Below, in pieces: positions 10,801 through 22,686 of a DNA stretch of 64,000 nt; the stretch's first letter is position 1; every line of letters starts with the position of its first letter. Source of the DNA: Haematococcus lacustris (Eukaryota > Chlorophyta > Chlorophyceae > Chlamydomonadales > Haematococcaceae). Position numbers and translations under genes: made by a program. Below the pieces are notes generated by a model. It worked only from the letters and a program-made list of their open reading frames with translations, did no database searches and was not told the origin of the DNA. The DNA is taken from the NCBI GenBank assembly GCA_030144725.1, contig JASKMD010000031.1:8343823-8407822 (forward strand), read 5' to 3'.

Positions 10801-13800
10801 CTGCCGCTCCCCTCCCAAGCCCCCCTTCCCTGCCTCCTCCTCCCTCCTTTGGGCCATCGGCAGATGTGTTGCAGCTAGACGTGAAGCCAGACCATCCCTC
10901 TGGCCCCTACTCAGACATTGACGAGGATGCAGGTGCAGTGGGGGAGGGAGAGCGAGGGAGGGAGAGGCGAGGGGAGAAGGGGAGGAGGGGGGGAAGGGGA
11001 GGAGGGGAGGAGGGGAAGAGGGGAGGAAGGGGGGAGGGGAGGAAGGGGAGGCGGGAACTGCCGCTGTGACTTGCAGTCGGGGAGGAGGTGGGTGGTGATG
11101 CTGTACAGATAGAGGTTACGGACTTAATGACGAAGAGGGGGAGATGGAGGAGCAGGGCATTGGTGGGGAGTCACGCGGCCCCCCCTTACCTGGCCTGACT
11201 ACAGCCACATCTGAGAGCCTAGTGGTGAGGGCCCCTGCCCCTGCTGCCCTCGCCCCTGCTGCCCCTGCCCCTGCTGCCCCTGCCCCTGCTGCCCCTGCCC
11301 CTGCTGCCCCTGCCCCTGCTGCCCCTGCCCCTGCTGCCCTCGCCCCTGCTGCCCTCGCCCCTGCTGCCCTCGCCCCTGCTGCCCTCGCCCCTGCTGCCCT
11401 CGCCCCTGCTGCCCCTGCCCCTGCTGCCCTCGCCCCTGCTGCCCCTGCCCCTGCTGCCCTCGCCCCTGCTGCCCCTGCCCCTGCTGCCCTCGCCCCTGCT
11501 GCCCTCGCCCCTGCTGCCCTCGCCCCTGCTGCCCCTGCCCCTGCTGCCCTCGCCCCTGCTGCCCCTGCCCCTGCTGCCCCTCGCCCCTGCTGCCCCTGCC
11601 CCTGCTGCCCTCGCCCCTGCTGCCCTCGCCCCTGCTGCCCCTGCCCCTGCTGCCCTCGCCCCTGCTGCCCTCGCCCCTGCTGCCCCTGCCCCTGCTGCCC
11701 TCGCCCCTGCTGCCCTCGCCCCTGCTGCCCCTGCCCCTGCTGCCCTCGCCCCTGCTGCCCCTGCCCCTGCTGCCCCTCCCCCTCCCCCTTCCCCTCCCCC
11801 TCCCCCTCACCCTTGCCACAGGTGCTCATCCGCGGCGCCGGCCCCTTCAGCGCTCGGGGCAGCTACCGAGTGCGTGTGGTGTTGTACGAGGGGGGACAGG
11901 CAGTCGCCACGGGCCCAGGCCGCTTGCTGGCTGCCTCCACCTCCAGCCAGGTCTTAGACCTAAAGGCTGAGCCCAGCGGGGTGAGGTAGGGGGGGCTGCA
12001 GGGCAGGCCAGGATACGGCTGGGTGTCTCAGGGGAGGCCGCCTGGGTCACACCTGGTCACACTACCCTGTCCATCCTGGGTTAATCCTCATCACACCACA
12101 CAGAGTTGCCTGACGTCGGCCTCTCGTTTGGGTCGTGTTCTCTTCTTCCTTCACGCCCGCCCCCGTTTCTTCAACGCGCATCGCATCGTCGGGTCACCGC
12201 TAGGGTTGGTTGTCGGGTGACGCCGTGTTTGCGAGTTGTTTGTATGACATCGTTTTGCAAAGGAGTGGCTGGAGGTCGGCAACACTCTGTGTAAGCTCCC
12301 CGCCTAGGTCTCACTTTGTCTCACCCCGCTGTGTGTTTCCCCTGGCTGTGCAGGAGGTGAGGTGGAGGGAGCGCCTAGTGTTGGGGCCCCTGGTGGTGCA
12401 GCCCACCACGCTTCTGCTGTTCGAGCTGCATGTGGCCAAGCAGCTGTTGCCTGGGCTGCCTGCGCAAGAGGCCATGTGCGCATGGACCTGCTCAGGGAAG
12501 CTGCAGTCACAGGTGCCTGAACCCCCTGCCTGCCTGACCCCCGGCCTGACCCCCCTGCCTGCCTGACCCCCGGCCTGACCCCCCTGCCGGCCTGACCCCC
12601 CTGCCTGGCCTTGTATGCGGGCATATGCGGTGAAGAGCGGAGGTGCTGCAGCTGCCTGACCCCCTGGCTGCAGGGCGCCGGCAGTGAGGGAGGAGGGCAT
12701 CAGAGCCTGCCGCTGTACCGCCTGCCAGTAATGCCGGCTGCGCCCGCCCGCTTCAGCTACCAGGCAGCTTCCCTGCACCTGAGCCTGGCCAGGGAGGGGG
12801 GCGACACGGGTGAGGCGAGGGCTGGCCCCCAGGGGGGAGGGTGGGGGGTGGGGTGGGTGGGGTGCAGGCAGGGGTTGAGGAGGGGTGGTGAAGGTGGCAG
12901 GGGGAGGCTCCAGGGGGGGCTGGGTGCTGGGCCCCAAGGGGGCGGCTGCAGGCCAGCAGCTGAGTCCTGGCTGTGGGGTCATGCAGTGAAGGGGTCAAGG
13001 GGTCAAAGCAGGGGAAGCAGGCAGCCTGGGCTGGGCCCTGGGCCTGGGTCTGCCCCCCCCCTCCCCCCTAGACCCAGCCTCAACCTGACCCCACCTGCCT
13101 GACCCACCTGCCTGGCCCCCCTGGCATGGTGCCGCAGGGGATGTGCAGGACTCACCTCAGACCAGACCTGCGGACGGCAGCAGCCCTGCGCCCCCCCTCC
13201 CTGCTGCGGCTGCTGCCCAGGCCGTTGCGGCAGCGCCTGGCCTGGAAGACCTTGCCGGGCTGCCCCGCCTGGCCTGGTCACGCGTGAGCTGCACCCCCGC
13301 CCTGGCCCAGCCCTTTGTGCCGGGTCAGTGCTGCCAGGCCATGGTCCAGGGCCAAGGCGGGGCAGAGGGCAAGGCGGTGAGGGAGCGGGGTTAGAACCGG
13401 GGACCTGTGGCGTCTCTGAGTCTCAGAGCCATGGCCAGGGTCAGTCTGTTTGCTAGCCTGCCCGCTGTCGCTCACTCACTCACTCACTTCTCCTTCTGTC
13501 TGCGAGCCTGGGCAGTAGGGTCACTGGGCAGCATGGTTGCCTGCCTGACAGCAACTAGGTGGGCCTATGTTTGGCAGCAGCAAGCTCGACCCGGCCTTAC
13601 TACCCTGCTGCAACATCTGCTGCTGCTGCTGCTGCCACCGCCGCCACCGCCGCCACCGCTGCCACCGCTGCCACCGCTGCTGCTGCTGCTGGTCAGGTGA
13701 CGGGTTTGCCATCCTATTGGATGCGGCCCGCTTCCTGCCCGCCAACGTGACCATCACCAAGCTGCAGGGTGCTGTGTACAGCAGCGACAAGCGCCAGCTC

Positions 13801-16800
13801 ACTCCGCCCTTTGAGGTAAGGGGCGGGCTGCAGGGGAGCAGGCAGCAGGGCTGACCAGCAGCAGCAGCAGCAGCAGCAGCAGATGTTACAACAGCAGCAG
13901 GAGCAGCAGGAGCAGCAGGAGCAGCAGCAGCAGCAGCAGCAGATATTACAGCACCATCATCATGAGCAGCAGCAGCAGCAGGGAGGCTTGATCGACCGCG
14001 ACATGAGCTTGACGTGCAACAAGGACCAGCCTGGGGTCAGGTCTGCTGTCAGGTAGGCAGGCAAATGACCCGGTGAGCGGGCAGGGCAGGCTATGAGACA
14101 GGTCTGCTGGCTTTCAGCTGCAGCAGCAGCCCCACATCACAACAGCCCCCCCCCTTCCCACTGCCCACCACCAACCAACCTTGCGCAGCATGACGTATTG
14201 GCTGGTGGTGGGCAGTGAGAGCTAGCAGGCCACCAACCACCCAACCAACCAACGCAGCATCCCTCAGGTGGAGGGTGGTGGGCAGTTGCTAGTAGGTCAG
14301 TCTGGCTGTGCTGCAGTGTGAGGCCTGTGGAGGGGTAGGCAGGTGGCAGGTGATGCACACTGACTGCACCACAGTCTGGCTGTGCTGCAGTCAGGGCTGT
14401 GGTGCAGGCCCTGGCTCAACCCACCACTTGTGAGCAGGCGGCCAGCCGGTCTCACCTACTGTGCTCTGCTTACCAATGGTCCGGCTGCAGGCCCTGCCTC
14501 AGCTGGACAGCGCCGTCCACAGCCCCCTGTTCAGCAGCCACACCTTGCTGGGATGCGGGGCGGAGGCGTTCAGCGACCCCACCGCCACGCTGCTGCTCAC
14601 TGTGAGGCACACACACCCCCTGCTGCCTGCCCCCACCAGGCACCCCTGCTGCATGCCCCCACCCCCTGCTGCCTGCCCCCATTGCATGATACCCCTTTAA
14701 AGACCCTACACGCTGGGCTGCGTGCCCCACGTACCTGGACAACCTCCCCGCCCCCCAGCTGCCTGCCAACCTGTCTTTACGTTGCAAAGCCATACAGCCA
14801 TTAGAACGCCATTTCCAGCAGGCTATGACTTCTTGCTGGCGGCGGAACCTTAGTCAGCTTATTGTAAGCATTGTGAGGTCCACCCCAGCTGCCTACCCCC
14901 CCCAGCTGCCTCCCCCCCCCAGCTGCCTCCCCCCCCCAGCTGCCTCCCCCCCCCAGCTGCCTACCCCCCCCAGCTGCCTCCCCCCCCCAGCTGCCTACCC
15001 CCCCCAGCTGCCTCCCCCCCCCAGCTGCCTCCCCCCCCCAGCTGCCTACCCCCCCCAGCTGCCTCCCCCCCCCAGCTGCCTACCCCCCCCAGCTGCCTAC
15101 CCCCGGCCCGCCCCCCAGGTGTACACGGTTGAGCGGTGGAGGCGCGAGCTGCAGGTGGTGGGCTACGCCTGCCTGCCCCTGTTCCTGGACTACGCCTCCG
15201 GGCAGCAGCCCCTCAGCCCAGCCGTGCGCAGCTACGCTCTGAACAGCGTGAGACACCCCCCCACCCCCCACCCCTTAGCCCCTGCTGCTGCCCCCCCACA
15301 CACACCCAGACCTACCCCTGAGTCATCACCCTCCAGACATCCTTGCCAGTCAGGCCAGGCCCAGCTGCTGCACTCACCCCCACCCTCCCTCAACCTGCCG
15401 CAGCCCCCACCTTAATGCGCCCTCATGCCCCTAGCCCCCTAACCCCTGCTGCCGCCACCGCCACCCACCCCTACCCACCAGTGCTTTTGATTAGAGGACT
15501 AGAGGTCGATTGCGCTATGAAATGGTCGCTTCGCGACGTACGCTATCGCCCATCTTTGACCTTTGACCGGCGTCGACCTTTGACCTTTGACCTTTGACCT
15601 TTGACCGGCGTTTTAGCTGAAAATTCGCTGAATTGTGGACCTGAGCCGTAGATTCTGGACGAAGCCAAGTATGGTCGAGCTATGAAATTGAGGGTATGAG
15701 CCTGGGCCATAAAGCCACTTTGCGCTATAAATTACAGAACTCGCCAAACGAAAAAAAAACACTGCTACCCACACCTCGCTCCAGCACCACCCCCTCCAGC
15801 CTCCAGCACCATCCCCCTCACACCACTGCCCCCTGCCCCCTGCACCTGCCTACCCTACCCCCCTGGGTGCCAGCACCCCCACCCTCCAGCCATCACTGGC
15901 CCCCTGGTCCCCTCCTGCCCCGCACAGCCAATGGTGGGTGTTGAGGAGGCCAGCTGGGCCACCTGCACCTGGTGCCTGGCGCAGGGCGCCTTCCAAATCC
16001 CGCTGCACATTGGGCCACCCACTGGGCCAGTGTTCACGGGCAACTCCCTAGAGGGCTCTGTGCCTCGCCTGCCGTGCTGCTCTTTGCTGCTAAGGTGCAA
16101 GGGAGACGCCCCCTCCCCCTCCCCCTCCCCCTCCCCCTCCCCCCTCCCCCTCCCCCTCCCCCTCCCCCTCCCCCTCCCCCTCCCCCTCCCCCTCCCCCCT
16201 CCCCCTCCCCCTCCCCCTCCCCCTCCCCCTCCCCCTCCCCCTCCCCCTCCCCCTCCCCCTCCCCCTCCCCCTCCCCCTCCCCCTGGCAATGCTTGCCCCC
16301 CAACTTCCCAGGGTCCTGACGCCTGACCAGTCCAGGCTGCAGCTGCACCGCCCAGCGCCCTCCTACTCAGACAGGGTGTACGACAGCTCACGCACCGCCC
16401 CACTGCCAGGTGGGCCCATTCTGCCTGGCAGGGAGGAAAGTGAGGCCTAGTGGGGAGCGGGGAGGGGAGGAGATGAGAGGGGAGGGTAGATGAGGTAAGG
16501 GGAGGTGAAGGGTGTTTGGCGGTGGAAGGTTTAGGCCAAGGCCACGGTGAGACTACCCTCATCTTACCAACTACTCGACTACTTCCACTACTACTACTCC
16601 CTGCTCTCCCTCACCCCCTCGTCACCTCCCCCCACCCCCCTCCATCCACCCCCTCCTCACCTCCTCACCTCTGCCCACCCAAGCCCTACCTCCTTAGTGT
16701 AACAACTACTACTACTCTCACCCAGCCTGCCCCCCCATCACGCAGTGGAGCGGGTGCTGTTCACCAAGCTGCTGGGCAGCACCCCCCTGGTGGTCAGGGA

Positions 16801-19800
16801 GGCGGCCAGGCTGCTGGCACCCCCAGCAGGCCCGGAGGTCCCCCCTCCTGACCCCACAGCTGCCAGTCGCATGCCCCAAGACACACCCTCTTGGCTGGCC
16901 CCCCCGCCCAGCCAGCCAAGCCTTTGCTTAGGTATGAGGGGCAGGGCAGCAGGGGGATTGGGATGGTGGCTGCGGGGTGGGGGGTTGGGGGGGTGGGGGC
17001 GGGTGACCGGAGGGGTGTGTGGTAGGGATTGACCCTCATAGCCAGCCTCACCCCCCCGCAGGGCTGCGCACAGGAGAGGGCAAGACAGGGCAGCACTGGG
17101 CATTTGAACCAGCATAAGCGGTCAAGATGTGTGAGGGATGTGTGAGGGGGTGTGTGTGTGTGGGGAGTGTGAGGGATGTGTGTGTGTGTGTGTGTGTGGT
17201 CTGCGCAGCCTGGCCCGTTTGTTTGGGAGGAACAGGAAGCCGAAGCCGGATGACGTCGCAGCACCGGCTGTGGAAGAGGTGGCGGCCCTCGTTGAGGTGC
17301 GTGCAGAGTGGACCTTGCAGGGGCAGGGGCAGGGGCAGGGGCAGGGGCAGGGGCAGGGGCAGGCTGCTGACTTTGGCCTTAACCTTGAGCTGTCGAGGGG
17401 GTTGACCTCCATGTCTTCGTCAATCCACGTCGTGTGGCAGCCTGCAGCTGACAGGCCAGCAGCTGAGCTGACCCGGCTTTTCTGATGCTGGACACTGCAC
17501 AGGGTCGAATCAGGGCTATGGGGGGATGCGGGCTACAGCTGTCAAGGTAGAGGGACAGACTTGCAGTTGCCTGCCTCCCCTGACATCTGCCTGGGCCTCA
17601 GCAGGCTGGCGGGTCGTCCAGTGTGAGCCACACAGCCCAGCTGCCCTGCCCCCTGCCTCTCCCGCCTGGCCTCAGTCCAGGCCTGGTGGCGTGCAGGGCG
17701 GTGAGGGGCGCGAGGAGGACGGCTGGGACATGCAAGATGCGGAGGCCGAGGCGGCAGCGCTGGCGGCGGACAGCGGGCAGGGGGGCCAGCCTGACGTCAT
17801 GCAGGGTCAGGGGGGTGGGGGGGTGGGGGGTGGGGGGGGGCAAAGGTTTTCCACCCCTTGCTTACCCCCTGTTATGCAGGGTCAGGGGGTGGGAGGGGGG
17901 GTGGGGGTGGGGGGGGTGGGGTGGGGTGGGGGGTGGGGTGGGTGGGGTGGGGTGGGGTGGGGTGGGGTGGGGTGGGGGTGGGGTGGGGTGGGGTGGGGTG
18001 GGGTGGGGTGGGGTGGGGGGTGGGGTGGGGTGGGGGTCACAGGCCCCACACACAAGGACGCCATGCAGGGCCAGGGGAGGGGGCAGCTCCCTGCAGGGCC
18101 TGCTCCTCTACGCCCGTGCCAAACCCTCATTCATCAAATACCCTGACCACCCCATCTTTCACTATGTACAATGACTCACTTACCAACGACCCCATCCCCC
18201 TGCCCACCCTCTCTCCAGCTCGCCCTGCCATCCCTCAGCTGCTTGACCCTGCTGCCACCGAGCTGTGCCCCCCACCTGCATTGCCCCCACCTGCATTGCC
18301 CCCCCCTTGCCCCCGTGTGCCCCCCCCCAGGGTTACCCCCAGCCCCGCAGCAGCAGGCGGGCAGTGACGCGCAGCTTGTGGCCTGGATGACGGCGCAGCT
18401 GCAGCCAGGCGGGCCGGCAGGGTCAGGGGACAGCGCCATCAACCTCAACTTCGCCTCCCAATACTTCCCGGGTGAGGGCTGCCCGGCACCAACGCTGAAG
18501 CATGGTCGGTGCTAGCGACCCCCCACTGCCTCCTGGCTAGGCTGTGCTCCTGGCTCCTGGCTGGTCTGTGCTAGCGACCCACAGCCCCACCCCACTACAC
18601 CCCTCCTCCCCAATGCCGTGCTGCCGGGCCGGGCCGATGTGGATGGTTTGACTTGGCTCATGTCACCGCCTTGCCTCCGGGTGGCCCCAGCCTCGCCCCT
18701 GATGGCAACAAGCGCTGGCTGAGACCCTGCAGCTCCATCAGGGGGAGGCCGCTGCGGAGGCTCAGGGGGGCTCAGGACTGCCTGGCACCAACGCTGAAGG
18801 CTGGACGAGGCTGGCAACCCCCCACTGCATCCCCGCCCCCCCCCCCCCCCCCAGCCTCAACCCACCACGCCCCTCCCCCCAAGTGCGGTGTTGGCTTGCT
18901 GGATGTTGCCCGGGGGGGTCACTGCCTGCCCTAGTCAGCCGCCTGCTGCTGAGGGAGCAGGCCAGAGGGAGCTCCTGGTCAGGGGCAGCCATAGGCGGTG
19001 GGGGTGAGGGGCTCACACAAACAACTTGCCTGCACGCTCTTGCCTCTGTGCCACTGAGCCTCTGAGCCTCTGCCGCGCGCATCAGGCTCTGCGTGACGAC
19101 TGCGCACCAGCTTCAGTGCCTATCAGGTGCAGGTACAGGGTTGGGCTAGGGCTAGGGCTAGGGCTAGGGCTAGGGCTAGATGGTGGAGGTAGAGGGGCGC
19201 AGCAGGCTGTGGAGCGCGAGCCAGTGCCGGACCCCTGGGTTGTGGCGTGTGCAGAGGTGGGGCTGCTGGTGGCGACAGACGGCGCCATGGGACTGCCCCG
19301 GGGCCTGCCTGCCGCTGCCCTGGTCACCGCCTCCCCCCCGGGCGCCTTCTACCAGGTCAGCCCACACACACTCGCTCTGCCCTCCCCCTGCCTGCCACCC
19401 TGCCCACCTGCCCTCCCCTGCCTGCCCTGGCCACCCCAGGCCTGGCCCTGGCCACCTCCATCCAGGCCCAAACACCCAGACACCCCTGCCTGCAGCCAGA
19501 CCGCCATGCCTGATGCCTTGCCATGCCATGCAGCAGCACACAACCTGGCTGCTGCGCTGACCTCACCTCTCTGTATGAGCCTCCCCCCACCGCCCCCCAC
19601 CGCCAGCCTTACAACAGCAAGCACCCCCTCCTGGTCCTCATCTACACCCAGCCAAGTCACACACACTGACAGTTGATGACGGTTGATGGCGGTCGGGCAG
19701 GTTGGTGTCTGTGCACTGCTGCAGCAACGCTAGGTGCCCAGGTGTGTTGGGGCAGGGTGTGTGGCAGCTAAGGTTAGGGCAGGGGCCAGAGCAGGGGCCA

Positions 19801-21601
19801 GGGCGGGGGGAAGGAGGCGGCAGTCCCTGAGTGTTTGCTTCAACTCTCCTGGGGACTGGGAGGGGGAAGGAGGAGCAGGGAGGGGCCCCCCCCGGGCAAG
19901 TTACACGGAGTGTGCTTGCATGGTGCATGCGCCCCCATGCGCTGCTCCCACTGGACTGCGTCTGGTGGACCGGCTGCAGGACCACCCGGTGGTTGACGAC
20001 ATGAAGGTCACTCTAGAGTATGACCTGGCGGCACCGCTGGCCAGCCCCCGCTGGCTGGATGGCTACCAGGCCTTCAGAGGGCTGCAGTACCACCCTGGCC
20101 TAGCCATCATCGTCGATGTCAGGTAGGGAGGCCCTGGGGGGGTCAGAGGCAAAGGGGTGCCCTGGGTGCTGGGGGGGGGCTGCTGGCCCCCCTCCCTGCT
20201 TAGCCCGGCATGGCATGTGGTTGAGCACCGTTGCAGCGCAGCAATTGTGTCCACGCTTACTGCTTGGGCATGCACGCGTTATGACCAGCCATGGCCATCA
20301 CCCCCAGCCATGGCTCCCATTGGCATGGTACTGGCAGGGTGCATGGGCGCATGGGTGCATGGGCAGGCGGGGCCAAGCAGCCATACCAGGCTGAGGAACA
20401 CAACGGGCGCAGGTTCATTGCGGTCCCGTGTCAGTGTGGCAGGATCAGCATCAGACAGTGCTGCTCTCCATAGCAGCCTGTTGCTCGCTTGGCGATAGAA
20501 TTCCGGTGGCGGGAGTTGGTCCGCCTCGCAGGCTTATGGTCCCCGGCGCCGGTACGTGTAGCCCGGTGGGTTGGTCCGCGCTGCCGGTCTTCGAGCGGGA
20601 AGGGCCGTACGTGGCAGGCGGCATGTACCAGCTGCCGCTTTTCAATGGCGTGCCGTCCCGCACTATACTCCGGGTATAGCTCACTCGCCCTACAGTTACA
20701 TTAACCACTTGACAGCAGTTACATTAAACATTGAAGGTAGGAGCGGGCACCAGACCGCTTGCCCGCCATCGGCGGATGGGGGCGGCGCCCAGTATCGGGC
20801 GAGGTACACCTTTTAGCGTGAAAATGCTGTGAGAGTAGGACATCCCAGTGCTGCAGGAAAGGAGGATGCTAATCCTGCTCAGGATGAACACGATAACGAC
20901 ACAAATCGCAACAGCGCAGCGGAGGTGGGAGCTTGACACCGCAGTATACTTGTTTTTTACATGTTTTTCGCGGTTGTCGTGCAGGACATGGCGAATGAAC
21001 GCGATGTGGACGCCGTCATAGTCCGATACTTGCAGGCAAGTGACGCGGACGCGGACGGGTGCGGCCCGCCCTGTGCAAACAATCTTTGCACCGTTGCTGA
21101 GTTTTGCAGACAGGGCGGTTGCGGCCTCATGAAGAGGGCTGCAGCGTGTTGGTGAGGCTTCTGGACGGCTCGCGCGAGGGACAGCAGCTCCAGCCGGCTA
21201 GCGGACCCGTCGCGGGGCGGATGTTCCGTATGCCTCGCTACATGGAGGCCCTGGACGCCAGGCACCTCGATCTGATGCGCCGAGAGATGAGGAGAGGCAA
21301 CACGTACTCGCAGGCAAGTCGCCGCACAGACCTAGGCGCGTGTGAATAGGGCTCGCTTTTCCTCGTGACGCAGCGTATTTCTAGCGCGGATGGCTGTAAC
21401 GTACACTGTTTGCGATTCAGCAATGGCGGCTGGTGCCATGGATTGCTGCAGGCACGACCCACGAACCAAACTGACGAGGCGTGGGTCGAGCTGCTCAACT
21501 CGACCATCCTGAGGGTGGTAGGGATTGAGTTGACCCACTCCGATGACACTGACGATGACGGCGAAGGAACCACTCCAGCCGTGAACCTCGGTAGAGGCTA
21601 G
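7881..21601 (+). CDS. Large multi-exon coiled-coil protein with repeated C2-like modules, CCDC17-like
   Basis: Start ATG 7881 (MPQDGATAKEM) is chosen because its exon ends in phase 1 at 7998 and joins exon 8263 exactly. Well supported exons: 7881-7998, 8263-8438, 8910-8996, 10783-10932, 11109-11224, 11822-11980, 12354-12512, 12674-12809, 13138-13323, 13697-13815, 14491-14601, 15119-15247, 15985-16094, 16312-16409, 16746-16931, 17697-17805, 18331-18471, 20499-20673, 20985-21035, 21110-21313, 21452-21601. Others are approximate: from 9365, about 10592-10708, 13980-14036, 17212-17296, 18650-18770, 19207-19353, 19979-20122. The N-terminus is charged coiled coil. Later exons repeat a module: VPGDGFAILLDAARFLP, then a beta strand, then GYACLPLF ... 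FQIPLHIGPP; the last copy reads GWSALPVF ... YQLPLFNGVP. This layout resembles CCDC17; the name is an inference. The final two introns use GC donors. Confidence 0.6.
8637..8905. repeat. (CCCCA)n pentanucleotide satellite, about 270 bp
   Basis: More than 50 perfect CCCCA copies fill the intron between exons 8263-8438 and 8910-8996. The acceptor cacgcag is formed at the very end of the array. Confidence 0.97.
11229..11775. repeat. 12-bp GCCCCTGCTGCC/GCCCTCGCCCCT minisatellite
   Basis: About 45 copies of a 12-bp unit fill the intron between exons 11109-11224 and 11822-11980. All three frames of one strand stay open through it (Ala-Pro repeats), but the flanking GTGAGG donor and CCACAG acceptor show it is removed. 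Confidence 0.93.
14885..15112. repeat. CAGCTGCC(T)CCCCCCC minisatellite
   Basis: About 14 copies of a 16-bp unit ending in a C-tract lie before the acceptor of exon 15119-15247. Each copy contains a potential branch/acceptor-like CAG. Confidence 0.9.
16108..16286. repeat. (CCCCCT)n hexanucleotide tract
   Basis: Pure pyrimidine array in the intron between exons 15985-16094 and 16312-16409. Confidence 0.95.
17805..18036. repeat. (GGGGT)n-rich satellite
   Basis: GGGGT and GGGGGT units occupy most of the intron that starts at the donor after 17805. Shorter TG (17147-17200) and GGGGCA (17321-17360) runs lie just upstream. Confidence 0.93.
19143..19179. repeat. (GGGCTA)n short array
   Basis: Six tandem GGGCTA units inside an intron of the CCDC17-like gene. 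Telomere-like in base composition but not a known telomere repeat. Confidence 0.8.
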
Positions 21602-21810
21602 CGGCGTTCGCATTAATCAGGCCGCTGGGTTGTCATGCATTGGTACGTCGCAAAGACATCGCGATCACATTTGTCAACGTGGACGCATAATCTTCAATGA
21701 CTATTATCCTCCAATGTGTATGAAAACAATCCCTTGTCCACAACTTCTTCGACACATCGCCCACGACTGCACTTCCCTACCGCCGGATCCCTGCCACTTC
21801 CGGTCGTGGG

Positions 21811-22269
21811 TGTTGGAGATTACAGTCAAGTCATTCAATCGACTCTTCGTCACGGGTAGTGTGTTATGTGTGACCCGGTAGGATTTATGGCGCGTTTCCA
21901 ATGGACGGAGAAAAGAGAAAAGAGATATCTTTTCTCTCCATCTCTTTTTTCTCCATCTCCGTTGGCCCTCCATCTCCATCTCCTCTACCTTCTGACTGCC
22001 GCCAACTGTCCAACGGAGATGGAGATGGAGGGCCAACGGAGATGGAGAAAAAGATATGGAGAGAAAGATATCTCTTTTCTCCGTCCATTGGAAACGCGCC
22101 GTTAAGCAGGCACCTGCGTGAGGCACGACGGCACGGTCGTGCCCCTCAGCGCAAGTATGGTGTTGTTCTGCATTGCTATGCATCTAGTTACAGCTTAGTC
22201 GCTCAACACTTGCATATATTTGTTCTTCTCTTTACATTTGTAACAATGGCACGGTCGTGCCCTCGCGCA
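21811..22269 (+). repeat. 5' LTR of the copia element (interrupted)
   Basis: Matches the 3' LTR at 25737-25974 along its length except for a 214-bp MITE plus 3-bp duplication. It contains a TATATTTG box and a TGTAA poly(A)-type signal near 22239. The block GGCACGGTCGTGCCC occurs both in mid-LTR and at the LTR end. Confidence 0.92.
21888..22101. mobile_element. Fold-back MITE, Tourist/Harbinger-like, TSD TTA
   Basis: A 214-bp insertion in the 5' LTR, absent from the 3' LTR. Termini are inverted repeats of more than 20 bp beginning nGGCGCGTTTCCAATGGAC. The interior (ctccatctc ... gagatggag) is also largely self-complementary. It is flanked by TTA at 21885-21887 and 22102-22104, where the 3' LTR has a single TTA. 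A 3-bp TTA/TAA duplication is typical of PIF/Harbinger elements. It has no coding capacity. Confidence 0.85.
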
Positions 22270-22284
22270 GGTTATGCGCCCACC
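22270..22284 (+). other. Primer-binding site resembling the anticodon arm of initiator tRNA-Met
   Basis: Directly after the LTR stands GGTTATGCGCCCACC. This is close to the complement of the anticodon stem-loop of eukaryotic initiator tRNA-Met (antisense GGGTTATGGGCCC), not of a tRNA 3' end. Priming from a half-tRNA of this kind is known for Drosophila copia. Confidence 0.6.
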
Positions 22285-22686
22285 GCCCTCCTGAAGAGCA
22301 GAGCAACCGTTCCGTCAGCCCCCGGTATCACAACCTCGGGTGGCTGCTGCGGCTGCAGTGCAAACGCTGATGGGGCCGAACTACCCCGACTGGAGGTGGG
22401 GACTGCACCCACGCACTGGCTCTTACCGGCTACTACGACGCCGTCTTTGGTGGTGCTGAGGCTTTTGAGGGAGCAGCACAGACCACGCCCGCGGGCAAAC
22501 GGCACTCCAGCTGTACGCGTACAGCTAAGTACACCTTCTGAGAGTGCAGCGCCCGAGGGCGACAGATCAGTGCCCGCCAGATCAGTGCCCGGCACTCTCC
22601 GCAGACCGCTCCTCCCGTCTCAACAGACCTAGACAGGCGCGCTCACCGCTTTCATCAGTCTCACCCTCGATCGATCGCGCTACAGA

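Noticed and set aside
11116..11989. 280-codon Ala-Pro-rich protein on the plus strand and Gly-Gln protein on the minus strand
   Set aside because: Only the two ends are exons of the CCDC17-like gene; the middle is an intronic 12-bp minisatellite.
14130..14300. Transposon with inverted CCACCAACC/GGTGGTGGG ends
   Set aside because: Short, purine/pyrimidine-biased and partly tandem; no target duplication was found.
17062..17120. Extra exon of the CCDC17-like gene between 16931 and 17212
   Set aside because: The acceptor looks good but the only frame that fits phase meets a stop before any donor.
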